From Haplomitrium mnioides (Eukaryota > Marchantiophyta > Haplomitriopsida > Calobryales), in NCBI GenBank assembly GCA_049999725.1, contig JBNGIS010018088.1, positions 91,907 to 121,808 on the forward strand: DNA of 29,902 nt, in the 5' to 3' direction. Positions 10,376-20,700 of this stretch are shown one piece after another. Position 1 is the stretch's first letter; the number at the start of each line of letters is the position of its first letter. Under the pieces are notes generated by a model. The model was given only the letters and a program-made list of their open reading frames with translations, was not told the origin of the DNA and made no database searches. Position numbers and translations under genes: made by a program.

Positions 10376-11119
10376 AGGCATCAACTGAATAAAGACAAAA
10401 ACTGCATGTACTATGCAAAAATCAAAACCCCGTTGAAATGCTCAAAGCTGAATGAAGTCGATAGATGTCTGTTGCTGAATATAGAAGAAAATAATGAAGC
10501 AATTCAAAGCAAAAAATCATAATCGAAATGAAGCTCCTTTAGCTTCCTCAACTCCAAGAAGGCTCACATGAAGGTGGTTCAAAGACGCCCAAATCTGCTT
10601 GATAAGAAATTTAGTGATGAGGATTGCGTCTACGAAACTGCTCTTGAGTCATACTTGCGTCTTGCAAAAAAGAAAGGAAGAAATTGATGAAGGTCAACAA
10701 GTCAAAGAAGAATGGAACATGGGAAAAAGCTGTAGAAAATGGAAGCTTAATCAATCCTCACATGAAGGTGACTCAAGTAGGCTTGAAAAACCTGCAAAGA
10801 AAGAAGGCAACAAAGAATCTCAAACAGAATCTCAAATGCTTTGCTACTTGAAGGCAACAGCTGTATAAAGACAAAAAGTACCAGCACCTTGCAGAAAAAA
10901 AAAGCCAGAAGGTCAATGACAAAGTCGAAGAATGCTCAAGCAATGCTTAAATGCCAAAGCAGAAAACGAATGCTGGTAAGTAATGATTGAAGCAGCAGAT
11001 AGCATTCAATTTTGCACACCAATCTCTCTATAAAACTTGTTGGACCTTTGGTATCAGATCTTCACCATTCACTTGAGCAAGCAGACCAAGAAAAGAAACA
11101 ATAGCTCTACTCACTTGAC
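10376..11119 (+). other. Unassigned, purine-rich, with a diverged internal duplication
   Basis: The segment around 10366-10410 (cttgaaggcat-aactg-ataaagacaaaaac) recurs at about 10847-10880 (cttgaaggcaacagctgtataaagacaaaaag). A second pair, ctcacatgaaggtg, occurs at about 10562 and 10757. Short lysine/glutamate-rich frames such as SDEDCVYETALESYLRLAKK (about 10610-10670) look exon-like. A consensus-like splice donor, GTAAGTAATG, lies at about 10976. No family is recognised. Confidence 0.35.
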
Positions 11120-11215
11120 CATACTCTCTTGTTGGATCATTTAAACTTTGAGTTGTCAGACTTTTCTCCTGTACCAAACTGTTTAGTAAGGCATGTAAAT
11201 GACCAAGGAATATTC
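11120..11215 (+). pseudogene. Possible exon fragment ending at a splice-donor-like site
   Basis: One frame reads LLDHLNFELSDFSPVPNCLV and then RHVNDQGIFK up to AAAG|GTAGGT near 11217, where a donor-like site closes the open stretch. Composition is protein-like, but the length is small and the family is unknown. It may belong with 9998-10375 to one decayed host gene. Confidence 0.2.
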
Positions 11216-11960
11216 AAAGGTAGGTCTTTGGCTCTTTGATGCAGCCTCTAAATGCAAGCATAGCTGCAAATTATATCAATGTTACCTCTCAACATTTTCT
11301 AACAACACAAGGCTTGAAAAATTTTGTCTAGAAATAAAAAATGGTGGCAGCATGACTTTGACATTGTTTTTGATCAACTACAAGGGATGATCCTTTTTTA
11401 TTTGTGTTTTGATCCGCCTTGAATTGAAGACATAATAAGCTGCATCAACATTTAATGTTGTCGTTTCAAACCTTCCCAAAACTTCAAAAATAAGAGTTGC
11501 AAAATCTAGCATGCTTAGTTTACTTAGCTACAATGTCTCCCTTGTAAACTCTGCTCTCAATGAAATCCGTCTTTGTAGTGGTACATTTGCAACCAATCTA
11601 TCAGGGAAAATAGTTATGCTCTTAAGACATTGCTTCTCTAGATCTCTTTGGCCAAGTCTCCTAGGAAAATCATCTCAATGAATCTCAAAAGACTTTCTCT
11701 CAAATCTCCATAGAGACTCCCTCCAAGGCATTTCAGAGCCAATTCTTTGGCTTGCCATTTCCTCCCCAAACATTCTTTCAGCATAACTTAGCTTGCCAAA
11801 GTCACATTCTCTTCGCAAAAATCTCTTCTCTACAACTATCTCTCTTCCATTTGAAATATTTTTGTATCATTTCAACAACTTCAATGATCTAGAAATCAGA
11901 ACCTTAAGTGTGTCTTGAGTTTGTTGCAGACCTCATAACCTTAACCACACCTCAACTACG
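11216..11960. other. Unassigned AT-rich stretch
   Basis: No convincing coding frame, terminal repeat or RNA gene. Short phrases with tctcaaatctc and ttctttggc recur loosely but without a clear period. Confidence 0.4.
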
Positions 11961-12520
11961 ATCTAGAACTCGGAACCCTTTGCGTGCATAGACCTTGATG
12001 CATAAGTCAAAACCTAGACTCTAATCTAGAACTTGGAACCCTATGCGCACATAGACTTTGATGCACAAGTCAAAACTTGTACTCTAATCTTTTAGAACTC
12101 GGAACCCTATGCGCGTATAGATTTTGATGCACAAGTCAAAACTAGACTCTAATCTAGAACTTAAAACCCTATGCGCACATATTCTTTGATGCACAAGTTG
12201 ACACTTAGACTTTGATCTAGAACTCGGAACCTTATGCGCTCATAGACTTTGATGCACAAGTTGAAACCTAGACTCTCATTTAGAACTTTGAACCTTATGC
12301 GCACATAGACTTTGATGCATAAGTCAAATCCTAGACTCTGATCTAGACCTTGGAACCCTATGCACGCATAGACTTTGATGCACAAGTCAAAACCTAGACT
12401 ATAACCTAGAACTTGGAACCCTATGCGTGCATACACTTTGATGCACAAGTTGAAACCTAAACTATGATCTAGAACTCGAAACCATATGTGCACATACACT
12501 TTGATGCACAAGTCAAAACC
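11961..12520. repeat. 63-bp minisatellite, about nine copies
   Basis: Units of the type tagaactcggaaccctatgc + gcacatagactttgatgcac + aagtcaaaacctagactctaatc recur about nine times. The gatgcacaag core recurs at roughly 63-base steps from about 11997 to 12501. Units differ by point changes and small indels, for example an extra ttt near 12085. Because 63 is divisible by three, one minus-strand frame (12511-12161) stays open with a 21-residue period (LCIKVY..I.F..L..SLGF). This looks like a by-product of unit length rather than a gene. There are no unique spacers, so this is not a CRISPR-like array. Confidence 0.9.
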
Positions 12521-12980
12521 TTATGCACACATAGACTCTATTGTGGAGTTCAAAACCCTTTATGAGCATAGTCTTTGTTGGCAAGTACCAAGATGTAGAA
12601 CTCAGATTCCTATGCATACATAGACTTTGGTGTGGAAGTCGGAGCCTTATACACACTTAGACTCTGATATAGAATCTTGAACCTTGTACATACAAAGACT
12701 ATTATGTTTAACTTAGAACCTAAACCGCTCAAAGACTCTAGTATGGAACTCCAAACCCTTTTTTTGCAAGGTCTCTAGTCCGAAACTTGGAACACTTTAC
12801 GTGTTTAGACTCTGAAGCACATTTCTAAACCCATTGCTTGTTTTTTTTCTCAATCCTTTTTGATTTTGAGCTATGACTCCTTTGCGCATATGAATATTTG
12901 AGCTTTAGAAGATTTTGAGTTGCTAAACCCGTGTAAGAATATGACTACTAAACCCTTCGTGTGCCTGGATTTTGAAGCAT
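12521..12980. repeat. Degenerate tail of the minisatellite
   Basis: Diverged half-units continue: phrases such as ccttatgcacacatagactc, ctatgcatacatagactttg, ccttgtacatacaaagact and acgtgtttagactctgaagc appear at irregular steps of about 50-65 bases. They fade near 12980. Confidence 0.6.
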
Positions 12981-13564
12981 AATGGAAAGCGTTTTTCATG
13001 CTTGTACTTAAAATAAAGCTCTCAACTCCACACAAGGATAGGTTTTGTAGCTTTTGCCCCTTGGAACTCCAAACTTATTCCCTTGACCTTTGGTCCACTT
13101 GGATTTTTTCTCAAGTTTTCTATTTTTTCAAAAAAATAAATTTTGTGGCATTATGTTTATATGCGCATGAAGTTTGTGCGACCAAATTTATTTAAAAATA
13201 TTGTCATTTTGATATTTCTTTCAAATTTTTAGCTTTGAAATGTATTTTATCCCAAATGAAAGTTTTTTTTTAAAACAAACCACAACTTTTATGCTTTTCA
13301 TTGATTTCAAGATTTCTAACATTTTCACAAAAACTAAGAATATCATTCTCTTTTGCATAATAAAATTGCTTCTTGATCTATCAAGCTTGTTAAAACTACC
13401 AAAAATGAACCAAAAAAACTCACTTAGTTTTGTTTTTGGAAAAATAACCTCGTTTTCTTTGTTTTTTGAGCTTGAAAATGATGTTTTGTTTGCAAAAAAA
13501 AAAAAAAAGGTTCCTATTCTAAGTAGCATGTTCTTGGTTCAAAGTAGTGACTGTTGTGAGAAAT
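12981..13564. other. T/A-rich unassigned spacer
   Basis: AT-rich sequence with homopolymer runs, including about 17 A residues near 13494-13508. Open frames of up to 111 codons exist on both strands over the same bases and are low-complexity (Phe/Lys-rich), which argues against a gene. Confidence 0.45.
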
Positions 13565-13830
13565 TTAAGCGTTGAAATTGTAAGTGACTTGTAAGTGAAG
13601 AAAGAGGGATGACACCTCCTTCTCTTGTATAAATAGAAGGGCTTTATAGCTCCACTCTTCATTCTGGAGTTCCTCTCGAATCACTTGGGTTCTTTGGATG
13701 CTTGGCTTTTGTTGCACTCTTGGTCTTAGCTTGGGCATTGAGTTGCATAACTCTATTAGAGTTATCTTGTTGTGGCTTTGCTTGCCTTATTGGCATTTGG
13801 TTGAACAACTCTATTAGAGTTCACTATGAG
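13565..13830 (+). repeat. Partial chromovirus LTR, opposite orientation
   Basis: This is the reverse-complement relative of the inner part of the LTR at 806-1219. Shared phrases include aagtgacttgtaagtgaaga, aagagggatgacacc, cattctggagttcctctc and ataactctattagagttatc. The LTR's beginning is missing. A second copy of the AACTCTATTAGAGTT palindrome lies about 59 bases after the first (about 13750 and 13807), so its end differs from the two LTRs of the full element. No internal region follows. It is a truncated solo LTR or fragment. Confidence 0.75.
13628..13636 (+). promoter_or_regulatory. TATA box in the LTR fragment (TATAAATAG)
   Basis: A canonical plant TATA box. The aligned position in the 3' LTR reads TACAAATAA on its sense strand, so this fragment preserves the promoter better than the full element does. 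Confidence 0.5.
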
Positions 13831-14085
13831 TTTCTACTCATTTGGATTTGGTCCTTGAGAATCCTTTATAATCTATATCAATAAGAATGCATTGGAAGTA
13901 TTATCTTCCATAGTTTCTATAATTGTGAACTTAGATGCATGGACTTGAGATTGCTTATTTTGGCAACATAATTATTTTATATGCTTTCGTGCATTTGTTG
14001 TGATTATTAATTGAGTACTATTGTTAATTGAGGGTGAGAGTTTTGTGATTTCTTACACCCCTTATTTCAAACAATAGCTTGGTAG
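13831..14085. other. Unassigned spacer; last five bases GGTAG may be half of a target duplication
   Basis: No gene seen. GGTAG at 14081-14085 abuts the left end of element A. Its partner would lie beyond the window, next to the far end of A's interrupted 5' LTR. Confidence 0.4.
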
Positions 14086-14832
14086 TGTCACTCCCTTGTT
14101 TCCAGCCTTAACCTTCACAGTCGCCTCTTTGGTCGTAGGGGAGGACAAATTGCGGGAATTCAGGTTTTTTTTTAAGATGGCCCCTTACCAGTTATCGCTT
14201 TGAGGCTTTATGGATTCCAACTTTCCTTACTAGCCTTTGATTCACCACTTACTCTCTCCAGGCTTCACTACAATTACTCATTCCCAACTCACATCAACAT
14301 TCTCCACACTCAATCTTCCTCATGTAATTCTGTCTGTGTATTCCAAGGACCCAAAACTCGAGGTCCTGCCACCTTATGTGTAATTGGGCGGAAAGATGTT
14401 GAGTCCTGCACCTAGGGATAATTACAGAAGTCTGGACTCCCCCTCTTAGGGTTGTCACAGATCAAGAGCAACAGATCTCAACTATTCTAAGATGAATTAA
14501 TCACAAGATTATACTACATGATTATAACTAGAGAACATTTCCCCCTAGGATCATTTAGGTGCCAGAGGGACTGCATTCCCCCTTCCGAGTTGTCTAAGGG
14601 TCTGCTTAACTGTCTTGATATATTTTATACTACTCTATTGCATGAACTCAAATGCAAAATGAGAATCTAACTATACTTCGATACACAAACTATTTACACT
14701 ATGTAATGTGAATAGGAACAGAGTCCTTGAAGACCTGTGGACAGATCCACCAACTGACTTCCCTTCTAAATCCTTTGCTGCCTTATAGCCTGTAGCCCAA
14801 CACTCACCACTCACGCACCTTTCTCCAAATAG

Positions 14833-14840
14833 TTTTTATA
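14833..14840 (-). promoter_or_regulatory. TATA box of element A 3' LTR
   Basis: The minus strand reads TATAAAAA, just downstream of the palindrome TCTCGCGAG (14846-14854) in GAGGGAAG context. The same pair occurs in the 5' LTR. In the two B-type LTRs the TATA reads TTAAAAA. Confidence 0.5.
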
Positions 14841-15862
14841 CTTCCCTCGCGAGAAGCCCTGACTTTACTTCCTCAGGCTAGGAAGAGGATTTATTTTAGT
14901 TCCACCTCTGGAAAAACACAGTCCCCCCGATTGTAGGTAGCCCACTCCACTCCGAGCCTTGAGGAGTCTTACTCCGCAGTACGCGGGTACTAACGCAGCC
15001 CCCCTCTCTCATCTCCACTTGAGATAAAATACAGAGTGTACTTCGAACACTCTGGGGTGATACTCCCGCACAAGGAATGGCAAAGACAACCCCAAGCTCC
15101 TCATTCGGCAGCCTCTCCCGAAGTCATAACTGGCCGAATCCCTTCTAGACCCTCGTATTGGTACACCTCCGCCCTGGTCCGCTTGCAAGGATGAGGTCAC
15201 TTGGATCTCCCTCTAGTCCTCATCTGAATCCCTTGGTTCCCTTTGACCGAGTACCTTTGCTTCACGTAGTCTTCTCAATGAATTCTCAATCCAACCCCCC
15301 TCGTTGCGATTCCCCTTCGCATGTAGTCGCCTCGCGCTCTGAGATTGCTTGTGCATCAACCCCTCTTAGAATCACAGTCTTTCGATGTATACCCCCCTCG
15401 AGCAATCACCACGTCTCCCCGTGAACCCCGGTGCCCTTCGTTTGAATTCGTTAATCTAGTTAGGCTCGTAACGGGAAATGTCGACACGTGGCTCCAATGT
15501 TTGTTAATCTCGTTACCACGGAAAATAGGTGCGTGTTGCGTGTCCCGTCAGTTGGTCGAGAAACGACAAGTACAACGATAACAGAGCGTCTGAGGAATCT
15601 GGCAGATAGAGATTCCGTAGATTCCCGCGGAGCTAGGTCTAAAGAGTCCTTTGGAAAAGAGTTCTGAAGCACCCCGTGGAACCCAGTCTATAGAATCTCA
15701 ACAGATTTCCTTGTAGATTCTTAGTTATCCTCAGTGTGCCACATCATCCACTGCATTGCTATCCGACGCCGCCCCACAAGGGGGTAGGCTGACCGTCAAA
15801 TTGACCTTCTCTTCCGCAGTTGACCCGCTCGCAGCCCGAGGTTCGATGAGCCTTCCCCTGCT

Positions 15863-16165
15863 GCCACGTGTCCTCTGGTTTGTCCGAGGTTTCTTGAGTC
15901 ACCACGTCATCCAAAAGGCGCCGTCTGATTCCGCCCCGCAAAGTGGTAGGCGGACCGTCGGCTGACTCCTTTCCGAAGTTGACCTTCGGAATCCTCTCCT
16001 CGCTTCTCAAAGCGCCACGTTGTCCGAAGGGCGCAGCTCGACGCCGCCTCGCAAAGGGGTAGGCGGATCGTCGCGCTGACCCTTCTTCCGATGTTGACCC
16101 GTAGACTACACTCTCCTTCATCCACGTTTCTGAATCGCTTCGCGGACTTTCAGCGCTCGCCACGT
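15863..16165 (-). promoter_or_regulatory. ACGTGGC-type sites in A 3' LTR
   Basis: GCCACGT on the plus strand occurs at 15863-15869, 16014-16020 and 16159-16165, with a related ccacgtcatcc at about 15902. ACGTGGC is a G-box/ABRE-like sequence bound by plant bZIP factors. Two of these read TGACGTGG on the sense strand. They alternate with three copies of the GC-rich cgccgcc..ggggtaggcgga motif. Function is inferred only. Confidence 0.4.
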
Positions 16166-16194
16166 CATCCAAAGAGCCGCTGCGGACTCCCTTC

Positions 16195-16370
16195 ACTCTT
16201 TGTCGGTCCCGTTGACGATTTATCTCCCTTTCGGCTCTTCTTTGCTTTTCCTCCTACTAGATCCCCGCTAAGTTGCTCTTTTTGCTTCCTTGGTTCTTCC
16301 TTGGTCGGAATGTTGATGAATCGCCCTTCTGGTATCTTCCGCTTTCCCTTCGGCCAGACCCACCCTATGT
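16195..16370 (-). repeat. Short form of the GCCGAAAGGG array (A 3' LTR)
   Basis: Two or three divergent units (gatttatctccctttcggc, gatgaatcgcccttctgg, ccctaag-type fragments) where element C has seven or eight. Copy-number loss explains part of the difference between the 3.0 kb and 3.5 kb LTRs. Confidence 0.5.
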
Positions 16371-16466
16371 CATCCTTTCAGCGTCTCCTCTCAGCTCCCC
16401 GATTGGACTCTTCTCGGATCCCTTTTAAGTGGGATTCCCACGTCGTAAGACAGATCAGAACCACCT

Positions 16467-16485
16467 TAAGTGGGATCTCCACTTA
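16467..16485. repeat. 19-nt hairpin TAAGTGG-GATCT-CCACTTA
   Basis: A perfect 7-bp stem with a 5-nt loop. A partial second copy (aagtgggattcccac) lies about 40 bases to the left. Confidence 0.75.
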
Positions 16486-17085
16486 GGAAGGCGACTTCCC
16501 GTAGATCCGCGGACTCCCTTGAGCTGCCATGTTTCTGTGGATTCGCGGATTTGAAGAATGAGTTGGATCGGTCCTTGCAGGCGCGCTTCTGCTTGCGGGA
16601 TCGAGACGTCTGTTTTCCCTGGCCTTGCACACCCTTGTGACGATCTTACTCTCTCATTTCTTCCCTGATCATTGCTTCCCGATTGTTGGCCGCTGCAGGA
16701 CATGTCTGCGATCTGCCTCCCCTGATTGCCTTCGGATGTCAGCTTGTGGATTCGTTTTTTCTTCTTGGATCACTTCGCTTGGATTGGTGGTTTCCTTCTC
16801 CCTTGCTCGACCACGATCCTTGCATTCTCCCTAAGGCTCACGGCTTCTCGTTGTCTTGCTTCAGATTTTGAAATGGGACCCCTTCTATGGCTGGCGATCA
16901 CTGCCCTCTTCTCATCCTCCCGCCATGATCCTGTTTTCCTCCTAGGAATCATATGTCCTCTTAACTATCTGTTTGAGAGTAATCCGTCGTTCTTGAGAGA
17001 CCTTCACACTTGCTAAGGGTCATTGGTTCAGAATTGCTTCCGATTTATTGAATTCTGTCTTAGTGCTTCAAATCACTGGCTGACA

Positions 17086-17100
17086 TAACTCCCCCTTTAG
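17086..17100 (-). other. Polypurine tract of element A
   Basis: The minus strand reads CTAAAGGGGGAGTTA directly before the 3' LTR start TGTCAGCC. A purine run at exactly this place is where plus-strand DNA synthesis is primed. It confirms the LTR edge at 17085 and the minus orientation. Confidence 0.85.
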
Positions 17101-17718
17101 TAGTTGTGAAGCATCCCCGCGAACAACCTTCGTCTCCCTTCTCTCTAGTTGCTTCCTATGAGTGGTAGTTGGTCGGCCTCTTTAACTACTGCAACACATC
17201 CCCACAAAACGCCCTCCCCACGAAACGCACACACACACACACACACACACAGTTTTACCTCCGCTTGTTGGGCACCTTTGATGGAGTCATAAGTGGGCCC
17301 TCTCCCTTCTCCTCTTGATTCTCAGCCATCTTCTCCTGGTGCTCTTGTTTGTCACAGGTATATATTTCGATTTGGTTGACAGACCCCACACCCTCCTCCG
17401 ACAGATCCTCCTCTGTCGCTTCCCTAGATCCCATACAAAAGTTGCGACTCCAAATTCCAGTTTGAGGCGGTTGCAGGATCGGTGCAACCACAACCATGGC
17501 TGCATTCTTCTCTAATCCGGGCGACTACCCTCAGTTCTGGGATTTCTTGGGTGGCCCTTCTCTTCTAGCCTTGGTGCAGGTATGACATACACATAGGCAC
17601 GACACATAGAACTTGTAAACATAAAACTATATACAATTTTGGCGGTGGTGAGACTTCCCGTAACAATTTCCTCCTTGTCAACAAGATCCTTTGGCTGGCT
17701 CAAGGCGAGCTCTCTCCT
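17101..17718 (-). other. 3' internal region of element A, no domain recognised
   Basis: Two minus-strand open frames (17497-17255 and 17703-17512) give peptides without any reverse transcriptase, RNase H or integrase landmark. One is rich in Glu/Lys/Arg near its end. A (CA)12 microsatellite lies at 17228-17251. The stretch may be untranslated or captured sequence of a non-autonomous element; I cannot tell which. Confidence 0.4.
17228..17251. repeat. (CA)12 microsatellite
   Basis: Twelve uninterrupted CA units inside the 3' internal region of element A. Confidence 0.95.
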
Positions 17719-17818
17719 NNNNNNNNNNNNNNNNNNNNNNNNNNNNNNNNNNNNNNNNNNNNNNNNNNNNNNNNNNNNNNNNNNNNNNNNNNNNNNNNNN
17801 NNNNNNNNNNNNNNNNNN
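17719..17818. other. Assembly gap, 100 N
   Basis: Exactly 100 N, the conventional size for a gap of unknown length. It falls within element A's internal region, so missing pol sequence cannot be excluded. Confidence 0.97.
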
Positions 17819-18946
17819 CTCCAAGCCGCAACTCCGTATTTTGATTATCGTGCCTTCCTCCACTTGAAGAGTTTCCAACTTGACAACACGTGACAGTTGC
17901 TCGTCACGACTTCCCCCAATCGGGCACACCGATGTCGACCCCCTTCCTAACTCAAGTTCGAGGCTCGACTCGCATTGGTCCTCTTGGGGCTTCTCCTCTT
18001 GCGGGTCAGGCGGTCCAGTTGTGTACTCGCCTTCTTGCTCCAGTTGGACCTTTCCTTGGTCCCCTAGCATATGCGCGGATCCTTCTTCATTTGGCTCTGA
18101 TTCTTCCACCTCCGCCCAATCAATGCAAGGCGTAAAATTCGGCACCTTGACCCATGATGTTCTTGCCTCCTCGACCACATATGGATTGCCTAGTAATTGC
18201 CGCCTCGTGACATGCTTCAAGGCCATTTCATCTGTGCTCTCCTTATGAGCCGCATCCAAGGCACCACCCAATTCTCTCTCCTCTTCCGGAATTGTCAGTT
18301 GAAACTAGGTGGGGTCCTCTGCCTCGTATTAAGAATCACTCATGGGTGTCCACACCTGTTTCGTAGATTTTTTAGCCTTTCGCCTGTTTTTTCCCTTGCT
18401 CTTCTGGTGGGGCTTGGATTTTGCCTTGGCCCTTACGTGATAACAATCCTGAGAGGCAGAGGTTTCTTCCTTTGTCCAGACTGCTTCCTCCTCTTCATAA
18501 TGGGAGTGTATTGCAATTGGATATTCATACTTCTGCCTCCACGGTTCCGAGCAGTTGAGGGAAACATGTCTAGGCTGGCCACAATTCCAGCACACCAAAA
18601 CAATTCTCTTCAGTGGTCCGATTGCGACCCATTCATCTAATTGTTCAGCTCCCTCAAGATTTGGCGTGATGCTCGCAAGAAGGGCCTGCATCACCTCTAT
18701 CTTTGAACTCAATTCCACTATGTGCGCCTCCTCTCATTTGGCTTCCCTCTTGATCTTTTGCTTCTTTCCATGCTTCTTCTTTCTGGAAGACTTCTGATCA
18801 TCGGAGCTGCTGCTATCGGAGTCGCTGTCACTTCCCACGGTAGATGCAGAGCTCTCCTTGGTGTCCTCATTGTTGCTTGAACTATCAGAGTAGTATTCTG
18901 ACACATACTTCGTCCGTCTCTTCCTTCGCCCACGACCATAACCCAT
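17819..18946 (-). pseudogene. Gag-like polyprotein of element A
   Basis: The minus-strand ATG at 18946 opens MGYGRGRRKRRTKYVSEYYS, a strongly basic start followed by a Ser/Asp-rich stretch and a Lys/Arg-rich end at a TGA (18736-18734). The same frame then gives SSKIEVMQALLASITPNLE, the zinc knuckle CWNCGQPRHVSLNC (CX2CX4HX4C, 18592-18551), an acidic segment YEEEEAVW and a Lys-rich tail. TAA and TAG follow SDS near 18330. Downstream, 18271-17819 stays open with acidic sequence (WAEVEESEPNEEG) before the gap. The closest relative is element B at 25093-26335, with the same order. It is probably the RNA-packaging gag of this family. No protease is visible. Confidence 0.8.
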
Positions 18947-19149
18947 TGCCACGGTTGAGGAAAAAACTTTACTCTCTTCTTTCCGCCACTCTTCCTCAAC
19001 ACACTCACACTCAGTTGCTCTGTTTCTCGGAAGTGGCTTTTTTACAAACTGAATTGAGTATGAGGTGTACCAAGTGGTATCTCTGGTTTGGGTTGGTCTC
19101 AGATTTCTACAAACCTTTGGGCTTTAGACCTTAGGTTTTCAAACCTTTG

Positions 19150-19167
19150 GCCCTCCTTCTAGCGCCA
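19150..19167 (-). other. Primer binding site of element A
   Basis: The minus strand reads TGGCGCTAGAAGGAGGGC, starting 7 nt from the 5' LTR end. The same 18 bases follow the LTRs of B and C exactly. TGGCGC is a common start for plant gypsy primer sites, but the remainder does not match a tRNA I can name. Confidence 0.75.
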
Positions 19168-19920
19168 AAAATTATGTCACTCCCCTGTTTCCGGCCTTAA
19201 CCTTCACAGTCGCCTCTTTGGTTGCAGAGGAGGACAAATTGCGGGCATTCAGGTTCTTTTCTTAGATGGCCCCTTACCAGTTATCGCTTTGAGGCTTGAA
19301 GGATTCCCACTTTCTTTACTAGCCTTTGATTCACCACTTACTCTCTCCAGACTTCACTACAATTACTCATTCCCAACTCAGATCAACATTCTCCACACTC
19401 AATCTTCCTCATGTAATTGTGTCTGTGTATTCCAAGGACCCAAAACTTGAGGTCCTACCAGCTTATGTGTAATTCGGCGTAAAGGTGTTGAGTCATGCAC
19501 CCAGGGATAATTACAGAAGTCTGGACTCCCCCTCTTAGGGTTGTCACAAATTGAGAACAACAGATCTCAACTATCCTAAGATGAATTAATCACAAGACTA
19601 TACCACAGGATTATAACCAGAGAACATTTCCCCCTATGATCATTTAGATGTTAGAGGGACTGCATTCCCCCTTTTGAGTTGTCTCAGGGTCTGCTCAACT
19701 GTCTTGATATATTTTATACTACTCTATTGCATGAACTCAAATGCAAAATGAGAATCTAACTATACTTCGATACACAAACTATTTACACTATGTAATGTGA
19801 ATAGGAATAGAGTCCTTGAAGACCTGTGGACAGATCCACCAACTGACTTCCCTTCTGAATCCTTTGCTGCCTTATAGCATGCAGCCCAACACTCACCACT
19901 CACGCACCTTTCTCTAGATA

Positions 19921-19929
19921 TTTTTTATA
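19921..19929 (-). promoter_or_regulatory. TATA box of element A 5' LTR
   Basis: The minus strand reads TATAAAAAA next to the TCTCGCGAG palindrome, the same arrangement as at 14833-14854. It is the likely transcription start region of element A. Confidence 0.5.
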
Positions 19930-20169
19930 CTTCCCTCGCGAGAAGCCCTGACTTTACTTCCTCAGGCTAGGAAGAGGATTTATTTTAGTTCCACCTCTCG
20001 AAAAACACAATCCCCCTGACTGTAGGCAACCCACTCCACTCCGAGCTTTGAGGAGTCTTACTCCGCAGTATGCGAGTACTAACGTAGCCCCCTCCCCCCC
20101 CCCCCTCTCAACTCCACTTGCGATTAAATACAGAGTGTACTCCGAACACTCTAGGGTGATACTCTCGTA

Positions 20170-20700
20170 CAAGGAATGGCAGAGACAACCCCAAGCTCCT
20201 CACTCGGCAGCCTCTCCCGAAGTCATAACTGGCCAAATCCCTTCTAGACCTCCGTATCGGTACACCTCCGCCCTGTTCTGCCTGCAAGGATGAGGTCACC
20301 TGGATCTCCCTCTAGTCCTCCTCTGAATCCCTCGGTTATCCTAGAGCTAGTTCACCCGCTTCACGTGAAGTTCTCACTGAATTCTCACTCCAGCCGCCTC
20401 TCATTGCGATTTCCTTGTCCTCAGATCGTGCTGCTCCTATACAAAGAATGCAAAGACGACCCCAAGTCCTCCCATGGTGGCCTCTCCCGAAGTTTTAACC
20501 AGCCAGAATCCAATCGAGACCCCGTATCAGTAACACTCCGCCCCGGTCTGCCTGCAAGGATGAAGTCACCTGGATCTCCCTCCAGTCCTCCTCTAAATCC
20601 CTCGGTTCCCCTTGAGCGAGTACCTCTGCTTCACGTGGTCTTCTCAGTGAATTCTCAATCCAAGCCCCCCTCGTTGTGATTCCCCTTCGCATGCAGTCAC
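20170..20700. repeat. Tandem duplication of about 270 bp within A 5' LTR
   Basis: The block acaaggaatggcagagacaa .. ctgcctgcaaggatgagg .. ccctcggtt .. cttcacgtg .. gaattctca recurs as acaaagaatgcaaagacgac .. ctgcctgcaaggatgaag .. ccctcggttccc. The ctgcctgcaaggatga anchors are about 270 bases apart (about 20278 and 20548). The 3' LTR has a single copy (15180-15300). The two units differ at many positions. Confidence 0.8.

Larger units (their letters stand above)
14086..17085 (-). repeat. 3' LTR of element A (3.0 kb)
   Basis: It runs from TGTCACTCCC on the left to GGCTGACA on the right, giving TGTCA..TGACA termini. The left 1.66 kb aligns with 19175-21120 in the same orientation; by eye there are about 13 differences in the first 155 bases. 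The whole is a reverse-complement relative of 26336-29824. It contains a sense-strand TATA box (14833-14840), three GC-rich GGCGTCGGACGG-type motifs (about 15764, 15925 and 16043), ACGTGGC-type sites and a hairpin at 16467. The tandem array is reduced to two or three units. Confidence 0.92.

Noticed and set aside
12161-12511. 116-codon periodic open frame on the minus strand
   Set aside because: The 21-residue period is the 63-bp minisatellite read in one frame; there is no stable non-repeat sequence and no start context.
11961-12520. CRISPR-like repeat array
   Set aside because: Units are contiguous and diverged, with no unique spacers, and the genome is eukaryotic.
13221-13575. Overlapping open frames of 102 and 111 codons
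   Set aside because: Both strands are open over the same AT-rich bases with homopolymers; the Phe/Lys-rich peptides are typical of chance frames.
15759-16196. 145-codon minus-strand open frame in A's 3' LTR
   Set aside because: It follows the repeated GC-rich motif of the LTR, whose repeats give similar Arg-rich peptides in several frames; no counterpart frame is kept in C.
17255-17703. Possible pol of element A before its 3' LTR
   Set aside because: Neither open frame shows reverse transcriptase, RNase H or integrase landmarks; kept only as unassigned internal sequence.
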